A stretch of 64,000 nt of DNA from CAWCTD01 sp963798455 (GTDB lineage: Bacteria > Acidobacteriota > Terriglobia > Bryobacterales > Bryobacteraceae), in NCBI GenBank assembly GCA_963798455.1, contig CAWCTD010000003.1, forward strand, positions 3,224,001 through 3,288,000, read 5' to 3'. The position numbers were made by a program, and so were the translations under genes. Shown here piece after piece: positions 7,581 to 15,917 of this stretch; position 1 is the first letter of the stretch; each line of letters starts with the position of its first letter. The notes under the pieces were generated by a model. That model ran no database searches. It saw only the letters and a list, made by a program, of their open reading frames with translations, and was not told the DNA's origin.

Positions 7581-8006
7581 TCACTTCTCCGTTTGCGCCC
7601 GTTCCATCTGAAAAAAAACATCCACGCGCTTTTCAGCGCTGATGGAAACGGTCTTTTCCTGCGTCCTGAACCCAGCCGCCTTTACGTTCACAGTATAACG
7701 CATGGGCGCGGCTGAAACCCGAAAAGCGAATTCACCCCGGGAATCCGAAGCAGCCGTGAGAGGCTTGAGCCTGGACCGGGCGCCTCCCTCGGGATCGGGT
7801 TTCACGGTGACTTCCGCGCCTCGCAGCAGGCGTGCGTCCTCCCCGAAAACGGTCCCCGCTAGGATGGCGTAGGTTTCCTGTGCCCGCTTGGGGCGCTGGG
7901 AACTCCCGGGAGCCCCCGGGGGCAGCGTCAGGCATGCGAGGACAGCGACGGCCAGCACGAGCCCAACGCCGGGCGGCCGCCGCGTCCGGCTACGGCCAGT
8001 GCTCAT
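7581..8006 (-). CDS. Secreted carboxypeptidase-regulatory-like domain protein
   Basis: A protein of about 141 residues. The N-terminus (MSTGRSRTRR followed by a hydrophobic helix, VGLVLAVAVLACLTL) looks like a signal peptide or membrane anchor. One carboxypeptidase-regulatory-like sandwich follows: ILAGTVFGEDARLLRGAEVT, DSRGEFAFRV and YTVNVKAAGFRTQEKTVSIS. I chose the ATG at 8006; the longer frame runs through the acidic tail of the upstream gene in another frame. With this start it overlaps the LysW-like gene by 17 bases. Together with 7206-7571 it forms a three-gene unit of unknown role. Confidence 0.68.
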   Translation of the reverse strand: MSTGRSRTRRPPGVGLVLAVAVLACLTLPPGAPGSSQRPKRAQETYAILAGTVFGEDARLLRGAEVTVKPDPEGGARSRLKPLTAASDSRGEFAFRVSAAPMRYTVNVKAAGFRTQEKTVSISAEKRVDVFFQMERAQTEK

Positions 8007-8196
8007 CCTCGTCCTTTTCGTCCAAATCGGGACGGTCTTCCTCCTCCTCGTCCTCGTCTTCGACGACTTCCAGCTCAAGAGGGTCGAGGCCCAGAACCCT
8101 CAGCTCCGCGCCGCACTCCTCGCAGGTAATGAGATCACCCTCGTCCAGTTCCTCTTCCTCGACGTCGATCTGGCTGTCACATTCCGGACAAGTCAT
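7990..8196 (-). CDS. LysW-like zinc-ribbon protein with long acidic tail
   Basis: A protein of about 68 residues. It has two zinc-binding CxxC pairs (CPEC, CEEC) separated by an acidic segment, and the phrase LRVLGLDPLELEVVEDEDEE typical of LysW, the amino-group carrier protein of lysine/arginine synthesis. In LysW the protein ends in a conserved EDWGE whose last Glu carries the substrate. Here the tail is longer and ends EDEHWP, with no terminal Glu, and no lysX/argX ligase is nearby. It may be a non-carrier paralogue or a regulatory zinc ribbon. I chose the Met at 8196 (MTCPECDS), the usual family start. Confidence 0.72.
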   Translation of the reverse strand: MTCPECDSQIDVEEEELDEGDLITCEECGAELRVLGLDPLELEVVEDEDEEEEDRPDLDEKDEDEHWP

Positions 8197-8223
8197 CGTC
8201 GCTCCTCCTACAAGACCTCGCAA

Positions 8224-8505
8224 CCATCTTTATACGAAACTTGGGGCGATTTGCCAACTGCCTCCCCGGGCTGTCCGGCGGGGCCGGGAGCGCTCTGGCG
8301 CCGTGGCTTCCATTTACAACGGCGTCGGCGTTGTCAAGAGACACCGAGTCTCCTGTGAGCCGGAAGCAGGGTCAAGGGCGGTCCGACGCTGTTGTTCGGA
8401 CCGTTAACCGCAGACCCTTGACGCTGCGGACGGCTCGCCATTCTTGGGTGGGGACGAAGCACGCGCGGGGCGCGGCTTTGTCCTTGTCAGGATTCTTTGG
8501 CAGCC
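8224..8505. other. Intergenic region without a supported gene
   Basis: Between the LysW-like gene and the insertion sequence I find no open frame that looks coding. The only structured element is the palindrome at 8371-8422. Confidence 0.6.
8371..8422. repeat. Two-part palindrome (stem-loop)
   Basis: GTCAAGGG (8371-8378) pairs with CCCTTGAC (8415-8422), and the adjoining CGGTCCGA (8379-8386) pairs with TCGGACCG (8396-8403) around a nine-base loop. An 11-base bulge lies on the 3' side. There is no T-tract, so it is not a classical terminator. It may be a REP-like unit or structured RNA. It lies 84 bases from the IS inverted repeat. Confidence 0.5.
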
Positions 8506-9713
8506 TCTGACCAAGACTCGTTCCCTCGAATCCTACGGTGCAATCAGCTTCCAGCAGCCATCTATGCGATCTTCACCCACAAACCATGATTCGTTGTTCG
8601 AACTCCCCTCTCTGTTGCCAGGGGAGGCAGGGCCTTCCACCATTGTGTCGATGGACATAAGTCCACCACGGAAATGCCCGGGCTACCCTGCAGACGAGCC
8701 GGCGGCACTTGGCTGCCCTGCTTCCCGCAGCTTCCAGTACAGCCGCACCGCCAACTTTCGCGCGATCGCCACCTTGGCCAAGGCACTGCCGCGCCGGAAC
8801 TCCGATCTTAGGTAGTCCCGCCGCAATTCCGTATCCCCTCGCGAGGCAGTCTGCGCGGCTTCGACAAGCAAGAAGCGCAGCATGCAATTGCCCTGCTTGC
8901 TGATCGAACCCAGCCGCTGTTTACCACCGCTACTCGGCTCCCGCGGATTCAACCCCCAGGTAACTTACGACCTGCTTGCTGTTCCGAAAGCGGTCGATGG
9001 ACCCGATCCTCGCAACAAACGCCAGTGCCGTCACCGGACCCACTCCGCGCTGTTCCATTAAGCGCGGGGCGGCTCTCTGCTCCCTGAATTACCGCCTCGT
9101 CCAAAGCCCGGATGGGGGCATCGAGCCAGTCCCGCATCTGGAGCAGTTCCTGCCTCCGACGGCTGGCCCACGGGCCCACTGCCAGGCCTTTGAGTTCCTT
9201 GCGGCCCGTCGCCGTCCACATCTTTTCGGCAGATCCCTGGGCCCATAGTGAGTGCGTGCAACTGGTTTCGCACCGACGTTCGCGAGCAAACCAACTTATG
9301 CCGATGCCGCAGCAGTTGCGGCACATCCCGCTCACTCGGTGACGCAGTCCAAATCCGCGGAAACTTGTCCTTCAGCAGCAAGTCCAGCAGATGATAAGCG
9401 TCGCGTGAGTCTGTCCTCTGCTTGCGCACCAGCGCCGCCCGAATCTCCGCCAAGTCTCCCACCCACAGTTCGTGCCCTTGCTCCGCCAGCCTGGTCTTGA
9501 ACCATTGACTGTAGCGGGTCGCTTCCATCCCTACACGAGCTGCGCCTGCATGGGCAGCATGAAAGGCCCGTGCTTCTCCGTTCTCGTGTTCCAACCGGCG
9601 CTCGGCCAGCTCGCCGGTCTGCGTATCCAGCATAGCGGTTCGCTGGAAGCACGTATGAAGATCACAGCCTATAACGAACATGCTCGGCTCGTTTCGTCCG
9701 AGTCTTGGTCAGA
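8506..9713 (-). mobile_element. IS110-family insertion sequence, degenerate, with 15-base inverted repeats
   Basis: A perfect 15-base inverted repeat, TCTGACCAAGACTCG at 8506-8520 and its complement at 9699-9713, brackets an IS110-type transposase gene that is frameshifted. The span is about 1.2 kb. IS110 elements proper lack terminal inverted repeats, while the IS1111 subgroup has subterminal ones, which fits this element better. The non-coding stretch 8521-8682 would be the right-hand non-coding part, where the family's bridge-type RNA and recombination sequences may lie; I did not identify such an RNA. I did not find flanking target duplications, which the family normally does not make. 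Confidence 0.7.
8683..9681 (-). pseudogene. IS110-family transposase, frameshifted
   Basis: The N-terminal DEDD-type catalytic domain is readable from 9681 (MFVIGCDLHTCFQRTAMLD, then VGMEATRYSQWF and RKQRTDSRDAYHL). The frame changes near 9245, after the HALTMG region, again near 9065 before the C-terminal Transposase_20 motif (QRGVGPVTALAF), and once more near 8955 in a run of five Gs before LNPREPSSGGKQRLG. The C-terminal part ends at 8683. With at least three frameshifts the protein is not made as one chain unless some are sequence errors. Family assignment is secure from the domain order. Confidence 0.85.
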
Positions 9714-9728
9714 TCGTCACTGCCAAGT

Positions 9729-9995
9729 CTAGTCGGCCGGCTGGAGCCAACGCCGTCGTTCAATCAGGTTGTGGCCGATCACGCTCCGCCACAACCGCGC
9801 CTCGTTCGAGCGGAGACGATGGCACGACAGGCGCGTCGTTTTGACGGCCCACTTCCCCTCCTTGATCCAGTGCTTGGCCGTGCCGCGCTTGTTGTAGAAC
9901 TGGGCCACCGCCCGGCTCTCCGTCTACTGATTGGTCATGATGAATCCCGCGCGCAGGAACAACTCTCCGAAGTGGAACTCTACCTCATTTCCCCA
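9729..9995 (-). pseudogene. IS1380-family transposase remnant (C-terminal part)
   Basis: Reading the minus strand from about 9995 gives FHFGELFLRAGFIMTNQ, an in-frame TAG, then SRAVAQFYNKRGTAKHWIKE, TTRLSCHRLRSNEARLW and a stop at 9729. These are the conserved C-terminal phrases of IS1380-family transposases (the FYNKRG and WIKEGK segments). No N-terminal domain or terminal repeats are present. It abuts the IS110 element, so that element either landed in or next to an older IS1380 copy. The rest of 9996-10049 shows nothing I can assign. Confidence 0.75.
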
Positions 9996-10049
9996 CAAGA
10001 TGGCGGCGAAGGGCGAGTCCTCTCTTCCCCCGCCCTCAACGCGGCTGGG

Positions 10050-10490
10050 CTACTTCTGATTTCCTTTCGGCTGCTGGTCAAGCCGAAAGATCACCTGGAG
10101 TTCGGCTCTGAACGCAACCGGTTTCCCGTTCAGCCGTGCGGGTTCAAATTCCCATTGTTTGACAGCGGCGATCGCCTTCGCGTCTAGCCGTTTGTCCAGG
10201 CCTTCCTTGATGGTGATGTCACGCGGCTTACCTTCCTTGGAAATGACGGCAATAAGTTTCACCATCCCTTCGACCTTCTCTGCCCGGGCCGAGTCGTCGT
10301 ATTCCGCCCGCATTCTCTTGACCGGTTTGGGCCACGTAACACCTGCATCGTCTGCCCCATAGATCCTCTCTCCCTGCCCTTGCGATGCCCTAAACGGGAC
10401 CAACGCGAACAGGACAGCCAAGACAGCCCCACGTCCAACAAAGCCACCAACAGAGCGACGACAAACCCTCGATTCTAGTGTCCTGGCCAT
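10050..10490 (-). CDS. TonB C-terminal domain protein (energy transducer TonB-like)
   Basis: A 146-residue protein. After an N-terminal hydrophobic segment (GRGAVLAVLFALVPF), which is a signal or anchor helix, comes a TonB C-terminal domain: AEKVEGMVKLIAVISKEGKP, then AKAIAAVKQWEFEPARLNGK and VIFRL. The proline-rich spacer of full TonB proteins is missing, so it is a short stand-alone version, as is common in Acidobacteria. The upstream gene in the same direction is the ADOP permease at 10578-13226, 87 bases away. Its role in outer-membrane transport is inferred from the domain. Confidence 0.8.
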   Translation of the reverse strand: MARTLESRVCRRSVGGFVGRGAVLAVLFALVPFRASQGQGERIYGADDAGVTWPKPVKRMRAEYDDSARAEKVEGMVKLIAVISKEGKPRDITIKEGLDKRLDAKAIAAVKQWEFEPARLNGKPVAFRAELQVIFRLDQQPKGNQK

Positions 10491-10577
10491 GACTCTCAGT
10501 TCTCCTCTCTGCCTCTGCCAGCCTCCGCCCGTTTGGACGAACTTCGCATGACAACTCCTCCACCCTTTTTGGGTTGA

Positions 10578-13226
10578 TCAACCTTCGCGGAGGGCAGCCA
10601 CGGGCTCAACGCGCATCGCCCTTCTTACAGGAATGGTCACAGCTGCCAAAGCAACCACAACAAACAGCGCTGCCGCTACCGCCAAGGTCCATGGATCCCG
10701 GGCAGGCATCCCGAACACAAAAGTCTCCAGCGTCCTCAGAGCAGCCCATGCGAGTGGCAGGCCGATCACGGCCCCCACGGCGACCAGCAGCGATGTCTCA
10801 CGAAGGAAGATGGAAACCACACTTAAGCGGTCCGCCCCGAGGACCATACGAACGCCAATCTCCTTGGTACGGCTGGAGACCCCAAATGCGATCAGACCGG
10901 CTAGACCGACAACAGTGATGGTCGCCGCCAGCGTGGCGAACATGGCGGACACAAAGGCCATTGTTCTCTCGGTGGAGATGCCATAGTCCCGCTGGGTCTC
11001 CAGAGTCCTTATCTCGTCCACCGGCAGGTTTGGGTCAAGCGCGCGCACTCTTTGCTGCAGCAAACCCACGACTACTCCTGTGTTCCCCCTCACTCGGGCC
11101 AGCAGCGTCATTCCGGCTGAGCCTGCACTCCCTAGGGGGAGTTGATAGAAAGGCAGATAGACGGTCAACGGTGCCTTTTCCCGGATCGCCCGATAGTTGG
11201 AGTTCTTCACCACACCTACAACCTCGCGCGTGCCCTTGACGACAATTCGTTTACCCACTGGATTCTGGCCCGGCCAACAAAGTGACGCGAACCGTTCGTT
11301 CACAATCGCCACGGCAGGCGAACCATCGCGGTCGCGACCATCGAAGTCGCGCCCGGCCAGAAGGGACGTTCGGAGAGACCTGAAGTATCCGGGACTGATG
11401 ACGTGCAGGTAAGAGTCCAAGCTCTGGCGCGATCCAGTGAAGCCGGGCGCCCCGACGGAACCCAGACTCATCCACCCAGAGAGCACGCTGTACTCGGACA
11501 AGCCGGCTGACTCTACGCCAGGTAGACGGCGCGCTTCTTCCAGCAGACGCTGCAACAGGCTGCGGGAGGCTTCGGGAGAGTAGCCGTTCGACTCGGGGTT
11601 GACCACCAAAAGCACGACCTGTTCCGGTTTGAATCCGAGATCGGCCGTTTGCAGGTTGCGCAAAGTCCGGGCAACCACCGCAGCCCCACAGAGCAATATA
11701 ATCGACAACGCAACCTGCGCCACGACGAGGAGGCGCCTAATGGGCAGGCCGCGTCGAGCCGCAGCGAAGAACCCTCCCTGCCGGAGCCCACCGGCGAGAT
11801 TCGGTCGGGATGCCTGCCAAGCCGGCAGGAGGCCGAACAGTACCGAAGCAAGAATCGAACCAGCTAGTGTGGCGGCCAGGACCGGCTTCTCCAAGCTGAC
11901 CTCGAGAAGTGAGTTCGGTCTGCCATTGTCGAGCAGGCCGGTCAACAGAACAGTAGTCCATCGTGCGAATAGTAGACCGGAGCATCCACCGAGGAAGGCG
12001 AGGACGGCGCTCTCGACAAGTAGTTGACGGATCAATCGTCCAGGCGTCGCGCCGAGCGCCAGCCGGACCGCCATTTCATACCGGCGTTCCACCGCGCGGG
12101 CCGAGAGCAAACCGGCGATATTCGCACAGGCAATCAGGAGCACCAATCCCGCTGCAGCCAGTAGGACCACAGCGGGTGATTCCAGCCTCGTTCTTACGTC
12201 CGCGAACCCGTTGCTCCCATCTTCTAACACGACATTCCTAGATGAGCCATTCAAGGTCTGGAAAGTCTCATCTACCTGTCTTCCCACCGCGCGCGTTACC
12301 GCCCGGGCCTGTGCCAAGCTTACGCCCGCTCTGACGCGTCCCATCAACTGGAGCCAGACCGTGCGTTCCAGTGAAATCCGGAAGAGAGGCGCGGCTGACA
12401 GGGGAATCTGGAGGTCGTAGTGTTGCCCAAGCACCGACCCGGAGAAGCCCGCTTCTGTGACGCCGACGACCTGAAAGGGTTGCCTATTCAGACGGATTGT
12501 ACGATTCAGAATCGCTGAATCGGCTCCGAACTGTTTGTGCCAGAGTGCGTAGCTGATCACCACAGGAGGCAGTCCGGCTTCCCGAAGCTCATCTCCCTCG
12601 TCAAGCAGGCGGCCAATGGTCGAGCCCACTCCCAAGACGCGGAAATAATTGCCGCTAACCATCTCGGCATTGACGCGACCCGTGAAACTGCTCGCGCTGA
12701 GATCCACGGGTCTGACACCGCGAGCCAGAATCCCGTCAAACGCGTGATCGCGAGAGGCAATCTCCTGGTAGAAGCGGTAAGAATAGCCGTTGTACGGCCC
12801 ACCGCCATCCGCCGACATGTAGTTGAGAAGCACAAGCCGTTCAGGCTCTGCGACCGGAAGTCTCTTCAGCACCAATAAATGGACGAAGGAGAAGATCACC
12901 GTGTTCGCGCCGATGGCCAGCGCTAGTGTCACAATCACAACAGCAGCGAAGCCCGGCGACCGGCGCATCGAGCGAAATGCACCAACGCCATCCCGGACCA
13001 TGTCACTTAACCACCGCCAGCCCCAGGCTTCCGTACTCTGCTCCTTCAGCAGCGCGGTGTTTCCGAACTGCCGCCTCGCCGCGTAGCCGGCCTCCTCGGC
13101 AGCCATGCTGTTCTCCAGGTTCTCCTCGGCCTGCATTTCGAGGTGGCTGCGCATTTCCTCTTCGAGTTCGCGGTCAAAGCGGCCACGGTGGAACAGAACA
13201 CCAAGCCTGCGAAAGATCGGCCGCAT
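10578..13226 (-). CDS. MacB-like ABC transporter permease (ADOP family)
   Basis: An 882-residue permease of the Acidobacterial duplicated orphan permease type. A cytoplasmic prefix (RFDRELEEEMRSHLEMQAEE) is followed by a first membrane helix and a large MacB periplasmic domain (residues about 85-330). Then come three FtsX helices, a second periplasmic domain and a second FtsX set near the C-terminus (TITVVGLAGLIAFGVSSRTK, EIGVRMVLGA). No ATPase gene is adjacent, which is normal for this family. The stop of the PadR-family regulator upstream abuts its start, so the two are cotranscribed. The substrate is unknown; related proteins are linked to drug or lipoprotein export. Confidence 0.9.
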   Translation of the reverse strand: MRPIFRRLGVLFHRGRFDRELEEEMRSHLEMQAEENLENSMAAEEAGYAARRQFGNTALLKEQSTEAWGWRWLSDMVRDGVGAFRSMRRSPGFAAVVIVTLALAIGANTVIFSFVHLLVLKRLPVAEPERLVLLNYMSADGGGPYNGYSYRFYQEIASRDHAFDGILARGVRPVDLSASSFTGRVNAEMVSGNYFRVLGVGSTIGRLLDEGDELREAGLPPVVISYALWHKQFGADSAILNRTIRLNRQPFQVVGVTEAGFSGSVLGQHYDLQIPLSAAPLFRISLERTVWLQLMGRVRAGVSLAQARAVTRAVGRQVDETFQTLNGSSRNVVLEDGSNGFADVRTRLESPAVVLLAAAGLVLLIACANIAGLLSARAVERRYEMAVRLALGATPGRLIRQLLVESAVLAFLGGCSGLLFARWTTVLLTGLLDNGRPNSLLEVSLEKPVLAATLAGSILASVLFGLLPAWQASRPNLAGGLRQGGFFAAARRGLPIRRLLVVAQVALSIILLCGAAVVARTLRNLQTADLGFKPEQVVLLVVNPESNGYSPEASRSLLQRLLEEARRLPGVESAGLSEYSVLSGWMSLGSVGAPGFTGSRQSLDSYLHVISPGYFRSLRTSLLAGRDFDGRDRDGSPAVAIVNERFASLCWPGQNPVGKRIVVKGTREVVGVVKNSNYRAIREKAPLTVYLPFYQLPLGSAGSAGMTLLARVRGNTGVVVGLLQQRVRALDPNLPVDEIRTLETQRDYGISTERTMAFVSAMFATLAATITVVGLAGLIAFGVSSRTKEIGVRMVLGADRLSVVSIFLRETSLLVAVGAVIGLPLAWAALRTLETFVFGMPARDPWTLAVAAALFVVVALAAVTIPVRRAMRVEPVAALREG

Positions 13227-13580
13227 CTAGCCCTCCGTAGGCTGGATCACTCGCGTGACCGCACCTATCACCCGAGTGAACTCCGAGATCTCGGCGCTCA
13301 ATCGCTTCCGCCCGGACGGCGTGAGCCGGTAAAAGCGCGCGCGCCGATTCGTCCCGGTCTGGCCCCACTCGGCGTCTACCCAGCCCTTGATCAGCATGCG
13401 CTGCAAGGCCGGGTAGAGTGAGCCTTCCTCCACCTGGAGCACTTCTTCCGTGGTCCGCTTGATGTGCTGCGCGATTCCGTAGCCGTGCATGGGACCCAGC
13501 CTAGCCAGCGTCTTGAGGATCAGCAGGTACAGCGTCCCCGGCAGGATCCCCGTCCGAGAGGTGTCGTCATGCCTTCCCAT
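13227..13580 (-). CDS. PadR family transcriptional regulator
   Basis: A 117-residue PadR-like winged-helix repressor with the family's opening GILPGTLYLLILKTLARLGP, MHGYGIAQHI, the recognition segment VEEGSLYPALQRM and the wing around RARFYRLTPSGRKRL. It lies directly upstream of the ADOP permease, whose start follows its stop with no gap. In Acidobacteria this pairing is recurrent, and the regulator probably represses its own operon. The TA-rich ATAGTAAAACTATGAG stretch just upstream of the start (13580-13595) contains an ATAGT...ACTAT inverted repeat that could be its operator. Confidence 0.9.
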   Translation of the reverse strand: MGRHDDTSRTGILPGTLYLLILKTLARLGPMHGYGIAQHIKRTTEEVLQVEEGSLYPALQRMLIKGWVDAEWGQTGTNRRARFYRLTPSGRKRLSAEISEFTRVIGAVTRVIQPTEG

Positions 13581-13594
13581 AGTAAAACTATGAG
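13580..13594. promoter_or_regulatory. Possible PadR operator (ATAGT-ACTAT inverted repeat)
   Basis: Immediately upstream of the padR start codon the sequence reads ATAGTAAAACTATGAG, with ATAGT and ACTAT as inverted arms around AAA. PadR proteins bind short palindromes of this kind overlapping their own promoter. The assignment is by position and symmetry only. Confidence 0.3.
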
Positions 13595-13655
13595 TAGTTT
13601 AATCAGGGTTGGAGATTTTGTCAAGAAGTTTTGACCTCGGCAAAAGGGGACCCCT

Positions 13656-14208
13656 TCAGATGGTCTCGCCCAGCAACTCGGGACGCGGGTTGGGGATCAC
13701 GACTTTGTTGACCAGAAGACCCTTGGCGGCGATGGTCCGGGCTCCGGCTTCGATCGCGCTGCGCACCGCCGAGACGCTGCCCGTGAGCGTCACGAAAGCC
13801 TTGCCGCCCAGCGCCATCGCGAGCCTGATCTCGATGAGACGCACGTTGGCCGACTTGGCCGCCGCGTCCGCGCCTTCGATCAGCGAGGCGACCGAGAACG
13901 ATTCCAGGATGCCCAGCGCCTCCAGTTGCTCGACCTTGGCGGTGCCGCCGATCGCGGGAAACAAGGATTCGTGCAAGATTCGGAATCACGAACGTATCGA
14001 TGACGGAGAAGCCGCCCGCCTGGGCGCCGGCAGCCACGCTGGAGGCGACCGCGGCCACGTCGCCGCGGACCATCACCATGTACTTCCCCGAGCAGATCGA
14101 CCGCGACAGCAGCAATTCCACGTCGGCGGTCTTCAACATGGCGTCGGCCACCTCAAAGCCCGCGGCGATGCTGCCCAGTTCGATCAAACCAATGGAGTTC
14201 CTGGCCAT
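13656..14208 (-). CDS. Tandem BMC-domain (BMC-T) shell protein, broken by a one-base frameshift
   Basis: Two bacterial microcompartment domains are encoded in succession. The first reads from 14208: MARNSIGLIELGSIAAGFEV, LLLSRSICSGKYMVMVRGDV, then VIDTFVIPN. The second, in another frame, reads HESLFPAIGGTAKVEQLEAL, GILESFSVASLIEGADAA, IRLAMALGGKAFVTLTGSV, and ends VNKVVIPNPRPELLGETI. Removing one base near 13977 joins them into a 183-residue protein, the normal length for a trimeric tandem-BMC shell protein, with the join in the usual interdomain linker (VIPN-LHE). The frameshift may be a sequence error, since each half is intact. Four bases separate it from the stop of the upstream PduS/RnfC-like gene. 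It would form pseudohexameric shell tiles, possibly with a gated pore. Confidence 0.85.
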
Positions 14209-14212
14209 ATGC

Positions 14213-15526
14213 TCACGCCTCGATCTCGACGAATGCGTCCGTCACCTGTTTGACCGTTCCCGCGATGCTGGCGTGCACGGCCGCGCCAAGGTCGGGAGCG
14301 GCCACCTTGCCGACAGCGGCTCCGCGCCCTACCTTGTCCCCCACCTTGACGACCGGGGTGGCCGGCTTGCCCGCGTGCTGAGAGAGCTTGATCCGGACCA
14401 CGCGGGGCGTGTGGTCAATGGCCCGGTACGGGGTCTCGCCCTCGTAGTCCTCGATCTTGAGGCGCCTGCGCAACTGGGCGAGCGGCACGCGCCGGCCCTC
14501 CTTCATGGGGTGAACGACAACCGGCTTCTGCTGCACGAACTTGATGCCGGCCGCCCGCATGTCGCGCTTGGCCCGGTCGCACGCCTCCTTCGGATACAGG
14601 TCCTCCGGGCAGGCGTACAGGGTACACAGGCCGCAGGCGCAGCAGAGCTCCGCCGACTGGTTCCAGAAGGCGGTCCCCGCCAGGGTAAATCCCAGGCTGC
14701 GCATGACCTTGTGGGGCTGAACATCGTAGCCCAGCAGGTAACGAGGGCAGAACTCGGTGCAGTAGCTGCATTGGTCGCAGGCCGACTTGCCGATGCGATG
14801 CATGGCCTCCAGCGGCCTGCCTTTCCGCGGGACCAGGTAGTGCTCTCTGGGCAGAACGATCAGGCCGGCGGTGGTCTTGGTGACCACGTCTTCCAGGTCG
14901 AAGGTCAGTTTGCCCATCATGATGCCGCTGACGAACAGGCCGAAGTCCGGCACGCTTGCGCCCCCCGCCCAGTCGATAAGATCGCGGAAGGAGGCGCCCA
15001 CCGGCGCCCAGAATGACTTCGGCTCCCGCACGGCTCCAGCCACGGATACGAATTTCCGCACCACCGGTTCGCCCTTGCTGGCCTGATGCACGTTGTAGAG
15101 GGTCTCCACGTTGTTCACCACGCAGCCCACTTGAAGGGGGATGCCGGCCGGCGGAATCAGGCGGCCCGTCGCGCTGTAGACCAGCTCGTATTCGTCACCC
15201 GAAGGATAGAAGTCGCCCAACAGCACCAGGTCCACCTGGTCTGGTTTGAGACAGGCTCGAACGGCCTCCACGGCCCTGGCGTTCTTCTCTTTGATGCCGA
15301 ACTTGCCGCGCTTGGCCTTGGTGGCCTCCATCATCAGATGCATGCCGGCGACAATTTCCGCCGGGAAGTTCTGCATCAGCTCCACGTCTTTGTGAAGGAG
15401 GGGCTCGCACTCCGCGCCGTTGGCCAGGACGAACTCAACCTCGGCCGTGGCCTTGACGGAAGTGGGAAAGCCGGCGCCTCCAGCTCCCACCACGCCGCAT
15501 TCCCGCAGTTGCCCGGCCAGACTCAC
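14213..15526 (-). CDS. PduS/RnfC-like flavo-iron-sulfur oxidoreductase
   Basis: A protein of about 437 residues related to RnfC and to PduS, the microcompartment-associated cobalamin reductase. The NADH/FMN-binding complex-I 51 kDa-like domain opens with GVVGAGGAGFPT and FVLANGAECEP, followed by an SLBB domain. Two 4Fe-4S motifs (CDQCSYCTEFCP and CCACGLCTLYACP) follow, and a C-terminal barrel-sandwich domain (VKVGDKVGRGAAVGKVAAPD) ends the chain. The start is a GTG at 15526 whose bases overlap the TGA of the upstream small gene (GTGA), showing translational coupling. Next to a BMC shell gene it most likely recycles a cofactor (NADH or a corrinoid) in or at a microcompartment, but no cobalamin-dependent enzyme is visible here. 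Confidence 0.85.
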   Translation of the reverse strand: MSLAGQLRECGVVGAGGAGFPTSVKATAEVEFVLANGAECEPLLHKDVELMQNFPAEIVAGMHLMMEATKAKRGKFGIKEKNARAVEAVRACLKPDQVDLVLLGDFYPSGDEYELVYSATGRLIPPAGIPLQVGCVVNNVETLYNVHQASKGEPVVRKFVSVAGAVREPKSFWAPVGASFRDLIDWAGGASVPDFGLFVSGIMMGKLTFDLEDVVTKTTAGLIVLPREHYLVPRKGRPLEAMHRIGKSACDQCSYCTEFCPRYLLGYDVQPHKVMRSLGFTLAGTAFWNQSAELCCACGLCTLYACPEDLYPKEACDRAKRDMRAAGIKFVQQKPVVVHPMKEGRRVPLAQLRRRLKIEDYEGETPYRAIDHTPRVVRIKLSQHAGKPATPVVKVGDKVGRGAAVGKVAAPDLGAAVHASIAGTVKQVTDAFVEIEA

Positions 15527-15774
15527 GCCGGCGATCCCTCGGGCGCCGCCAGGCGCCTTTCCAGGTCGCTCCGGTCCAGCGTCACCAGCGCCTTCTCGAA
15601 GTCCTCTCCCGTCTCGACCATGCGTGTCAAATGGAGAGCGGCCAGCTTCATGCACCAGGCGTCCGTCAAGGGGCGGCCGGCCTTGCGGCTGAGCTCCAGG
15701 AGGTCAGGGTGACGCAACGAGACCACCTTTTCCACCCGCGTGTCGCCGTCGGAGAGCAGAAACTTAACGTCCAC
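15523..15774 (-). CDS. Hypothetical protein, coupled to the PduS-like gene
   Basis: An 83-residue protein of unknown function. It begins MDVKFLLSDGDTRVEKVVSL and is otherwise helical and charged (LDRSDLERRL near the end). There are no cysteines arranged for metal binding except a lone CMK. It is the first gene of the BMC/PduS-like set and overlaps the next gene by four bases, so it probably works with it, perhaps as a partner or targeting protein. That is inference from position only. Confidence 0.55.
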   Translation of the reverse strand: MDVKFLLSDGDTRVEKVVSLRHPDLLELSRKAGRPLTDAWCMKLAALHLTRMVETGEDFEKALVTLDRSDLERRLAAPEGSPA

Positions 15775-15917
15775 CGAGTCGCTGTGCCGGATGGAACGTC
15801 GCGGTCTGCAACCAGAGCAGATCCACCTGCCAGGTGCGGCCCAGGGGATCCGGCCCTGCCTGAAAATGCCGGAAGTTCTCTGTCATCAAACCCTCATCCT
15901 AGCATGGGGGCAAGGGC

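Noticed and set aside
8949..9342. Short plus-strand frames across the IS element
   Set aside because: They are antisense to the transposase and carry no similarity.
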